Shown: piece after piece, positions 61,824-64,000 of the stretch
Numbering within the stretch: position 1 is the first letter of the stretch
Layout of the letters: each line of letters begins with the position of its first letter
Assembly: GCF_030409685.1 (NCBI RefSeq)
Contig: NZ_JAUFQJ010000024.1
Coordinates: 62,001-126,000, forward strand
Source of the DNA: Ferruginibacter paludis
GTDB taxonomy: Bacteria; Bacteroidota; Bacteroidia; Chitinophagales; Chitinophagaceae
Reading direction: 5' to 3'
Length of the DNA: 64,000 bases
Made by a program: the position numbers and the translations under genes
The notes under the pieces: model-generated
The model's database searches: none
Seen by the model: the letters and a program-made list of their open reading frames with translations, nothing else
What the model was told of the DNA's origin: nothing

Positions 61824-62789
61824 TTATTTATAAAATGGATCTTTACTTATATCCTTTGCCAATTTCTTCTTTAGGTAGAGAAAATATTTAAAAGGGTTTA
61901 TCCAGGATGTCAGGAAAGTCCTTAACAACCTGTTGAATCCGGTATTTCTGTTTAACCGGTCATTTTTAAAAATTTGGGAGCCATACCAAATCAACCGCTC
62001 ATTCCATCGGATATCCCATGGCAAATTTGGATAAATATATTCTCTACGAAACTTCTCAGTACGAAAATAGTTTGGCTTAATCAGATATTCTGTTGTCATA
62101 TTGTTGGTAGCCATCCCATGTTGCCTGTACCTAACGGTTTCCTTCTCCATAAAATGAAGTTTATAACCGGCCTTCGTAAGGTTCAACCACAATGGATAGT
62201 CTTCCTGTAACTGTACCTGCTCATTAAACCCTCCTACAGCTATTTGTGTTTGACGGTTTATAAAACTCGAAGGTGTGAAGGTAATTCTATCGGAAATTAA
62301 TAATAATCGGTATTGCTCTTCTGCCGTTATTTCTTCATTAATAATATTTCCAGGCTTCTGAGCGGGTATTATTCGGATAAAATTCTTTTCTTCAAAAGTA
62401 TCCAGGTATGTTTTAGCATAAGAAAATAGGATTTTTGCATCGGGTTTGCTTTCGATATAATGCATATTGTCTTCAATACAATTTGGAAACAATGCATCGT
62501 CTCCTGCACAATATTTAATCCATTCACCATCGGCCGCGTTTAACCCCCGGTTACAATTTGCCGCGATCCCGGTATTTTTCGGTACGGTAATAATTTCCGT
62601 TCTTACAAAACGATTTTTTTTACCTGCCATCCAATCGCGGCAAAGGGAAACTGTATTGTCTGTAGAGTAATCATCCGTAATGATCAACTCCAATTCCTGC
62701 CATGTTTGCGCAGCAATACTTTCCAGAGCTTCCATCAAAAAACGGGCAGAATTATAGGTAACAACAATAATGGAAACTAGTGGCTGCAT
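61824..62789 (-). CDS. Glycosyltransferase family 2
   Basis: A 321-residue GT-A enzyme with PLVSIIVVTYNSARFLMEALESI at the start, TDDYSTDNTVSLC, WIKYCAGDDALFPNC (DXD-type GDD), and VQLQEDYPLWLNLTKAGYKLHFMEKETVRYRQH near the end. It probably adds one sugar of the repeat. It is encoded between wecB-like and the flippase gene, in the leftward unit. Confidence 0.9.
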   Translation of the reverse strand: MQPLVSIIVVTYNSARFLMEALESIAAQTWQELELIITDDYSTDNTVSLCRDWMAGKKNRFVRTEIITVPKNTGIAANCNRGLNAADGEWIKYCAGDDALFPNCIEDNMHYIESKPDAKILFSYAKTYLDTFEEKNFIRIIPAQKPGNIINEEITAEEQYRLLLISDRITFTPSSFINRQTQIAVGGFNEQVQLQEDYPLWLNLTKAGYKLHFMEKETVRYRQHGMATNNMTTEYLIKPNYFRTEKFRREYIYPNLPWDIRWNERLIWYGSQIFKNDRLNRNTGFNRLLRTFLTSWINPFKYFLYLKKKLAKDISKDPFYK

Positions 62790-62861
62790 TTAATATTTTT
62801 ATCATTTTAGATTTTTTCCAAAATCAAGATGCTCCTATTTTTTAATGATTGTAAAAAAGGA

Positions 62862-64000
62862 TTATTTAAATTTATTAAGAATTGAAAGGATTCCAATTCT
62901 TTTATCAATTTCTCTCGCTGAATACCATCCGATCATTAAAAAAATAATCGTGCCACTATAATAAGCCACCGGGTAACCATACAACCGGGCTATTAAAAAA
63001 GCAATCAGGCAGCCTACAAATTGAATGCTGAATATTTTTATAAAAGTGTTCGAGAAAGAAAATTGATACTTCGAAACACAGACAATCCAAACAAATAAAA
63101 ATGATAAAATAAATCCGAAAGTAAAAGAGATACCAAGGCCCTCGAGACCAAGATAATGATAACCTAAAATATTTGAAAGTAATACCACAACACCCCCTGC
63201 AACTTCAATTATCAAAAACAATTTGCCATCTCCTTTTGCCGCAATTATAAATCCCAAACTCCAGGTGGCCGCCTTTAACAACAATCCTAAAACCACCCAT
63301 TGCACAAAAACAATAATCGGGATAAAATCTTTTGATAATAATATCCGGATAACCAGGGGAGTTGTAGAGATCAGCAAAATCAACAATGGTGCAATTATTA
63401 GCAGGGATATTTCTGCCTGTTGGTTTACCACTTCATTTACTTTTTCCCTGTCTTTATTTACGGCAGCCAGCCTCGGGAAAAAATCGGTGCCCATAGCGGT
63501 AAAAATAAGTCCCACATAACCATCCGTAAGACTCCAACCTGCCTGGTATAAACCAACATCCGCAATACTGCCGGTTCTGCTGATATAAATATTTACAAGA
63601 TAGCTAACAGCTACGCCTACAAAGCCACTAAGCGTCATCATTATCCCCAGCTTTGCCATTCCAAGGCCCTCGCGATAGCTCGCTTTATAACTAACCGTAA
63701 CTTTTTCTGTTTTTATTCTTCGGGCATAATACCAGGTAAGCAGTAATGTTATTAAGGCCGTAATAATAAAAGTGGGCACAATCCCCTTAATACCAAAATA
63801 ATAATATAAAGGCAGGGAAGCCAGCAGCCCGAGTACTGAACCAGTTACACTGGCCTGGGCCATGTCTTTAATCCGGCGCATGCCTCTTAATAGCGCCCCC
63901 TGACCAGTACTAATTGCATTGATAATGAAGGTAACCGATAACCAAACAAATGCAAGGGTATATTCCTTGTTTCCAAAGGTCCATTGACTTAACTGCGATG
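62862..64000 (-). CDS. Wzx-type flippase (MATE/PST family), 5' end cut by window
   Basis: About 379 residues are in the window and the frame stays open to 64000, so the start is outside. There are nine or more hydrophobic helices with the MOP-superfamily look; MRRIKDMAQASVTGSVLGLLASLPLYYYFG is mid-protein, with GLYQAGWSLTDGYVGLIFTAMGTDFFPRLAAVNKD and VNQQAEISLLIIAPLLILLISTTPLVIRILLS. Such proteins move undecaprenyl-linked repeat units to the outer face of the inner membrane. Starting at 63881 would be wrong since the upstream residues fit the family. Confidence 0.88.
   Translation of the reverse strand, partial: SQLSQWTFGNKEYTLAFVWLSVTFIINAISTGQGALLRGMRRIKDMAQASVTGSVLGLLASLPLYYYFGIKGIVPTFIITALITLLLTWYYARRIKTEKVTVSYKASYREGLGMAKLGIMMTLSGFVGVAVSYLVNIYISRTGSIADVGLYQAGWSLTDGYVGLIFTAMGTDFFPRLAAVNKDREKVNEVVNQQAEISLLIIAPLLILLISTTPLVIRILLSKDFIPIIVFVQWVVLGLLLKAATWSLGFIIAAKGDGKLFLIIEVAGGVVVLLSNILGYHYLGLEGLGISFTFGFILSFLFVWIVCVSKYQFSFSNTFIKIFSIQFVGCLIAFLIARLYGYPVAYYSGTIIFLMIGWYSAREIDKRIGILSILNKFK

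Overview
The window comes from a Bacteroidota genome, most likely family Chitinophagaceae (inferred). Supporting signs are a type IX secretion (type B / CHU_C) sorting domain, a large non-SusC TonB-dependent receptor, AT-rich DNA, frequent TTG/GTG starts, and TAnnTTTG-type promoter boxes close to start codons. No replicon ends, IS transposase genes or CRISPR arrays were seen.

Left part (about 1-30.9 kb) is mostly housekeeping, regulatory and envelope genes in short operons: a partial DUF1800 gene, fmt, a class I/II aminotransferase, a methyltransferase/GNAT pair, a TonB-dependent receptor, a type IX-secreted adhesin-like protein, a GH130-like enzyme and a YncE-type propeller. A two-component system with a PAP2 phosphatase follows, then a TolC/adaptor/RND efflux operon with a small EamA protein, a DUF2383 protein, a tRNA with CAT anticodon preceded by a decayed copy of its own 3' end plus terminator, a FAH-family hydrolase and pth. 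Next come a YtxH/holin-like stress operon, a CHASE3 histidine kinase, a single-domain response regulator, a YihY/BrkB membrane protein and an NtrC-type sigma-54 activator.

Right part (about 30.9-64 kb) is a large surface polysaccharide (capsule/EPS/O-antigen) locus, transcribed almost entirely leftward. A CapD/FlaA1/WbpM-type dehydratase, a DegT aminotransferase, a NeuD/PglD-type acyltransferase and a small PglC-type phosphoglycosyl transferase together match the route to a di-N-acyl-bacillosamine-like initiating sugar on undecaprenyl phosphate. The same stretch holds two KAS III enzymes, two small acyl carrier proteins and an SDR reductase, which could make a short (hydroxy)acyl-ACP for sugar decoration. 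Further right are seven glycosyltransferase genes counting the one beside PglC, FkbM methyltransferase, an MBOAT/SGNH O-acylation pair, an ATP-grasp enzyme, an asparagine-synthase-like amidotransferase, a CapA protein, two tandem NodB-like proteins, a hexapeptide acyltransferase, an EpsG/Wzy-like polymerase, WecB-type UDP-GlcNAc 2-epimerase, and a Wzx-type flippase cut by the window end. Wza/Wzc-type export genes are not in the window.

The one rightward unit inside this locus is an exosortase-family membrane protease with a small four-helix membrane partner, placed divergently from the DegT gene. Two small non-autonomous repeat elements also lie in the locus: a 90-bp MITE-like element with perfect 17-bp inverted ends and a 4-bp target duplication abutting a glycosyltransferase stop codon, and a roughly 110-bp nested hairpin element before the polymerase gene. 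A (AGT)9 microsatellite lies in the 677-bp gap behind the first polysaccharide gene.
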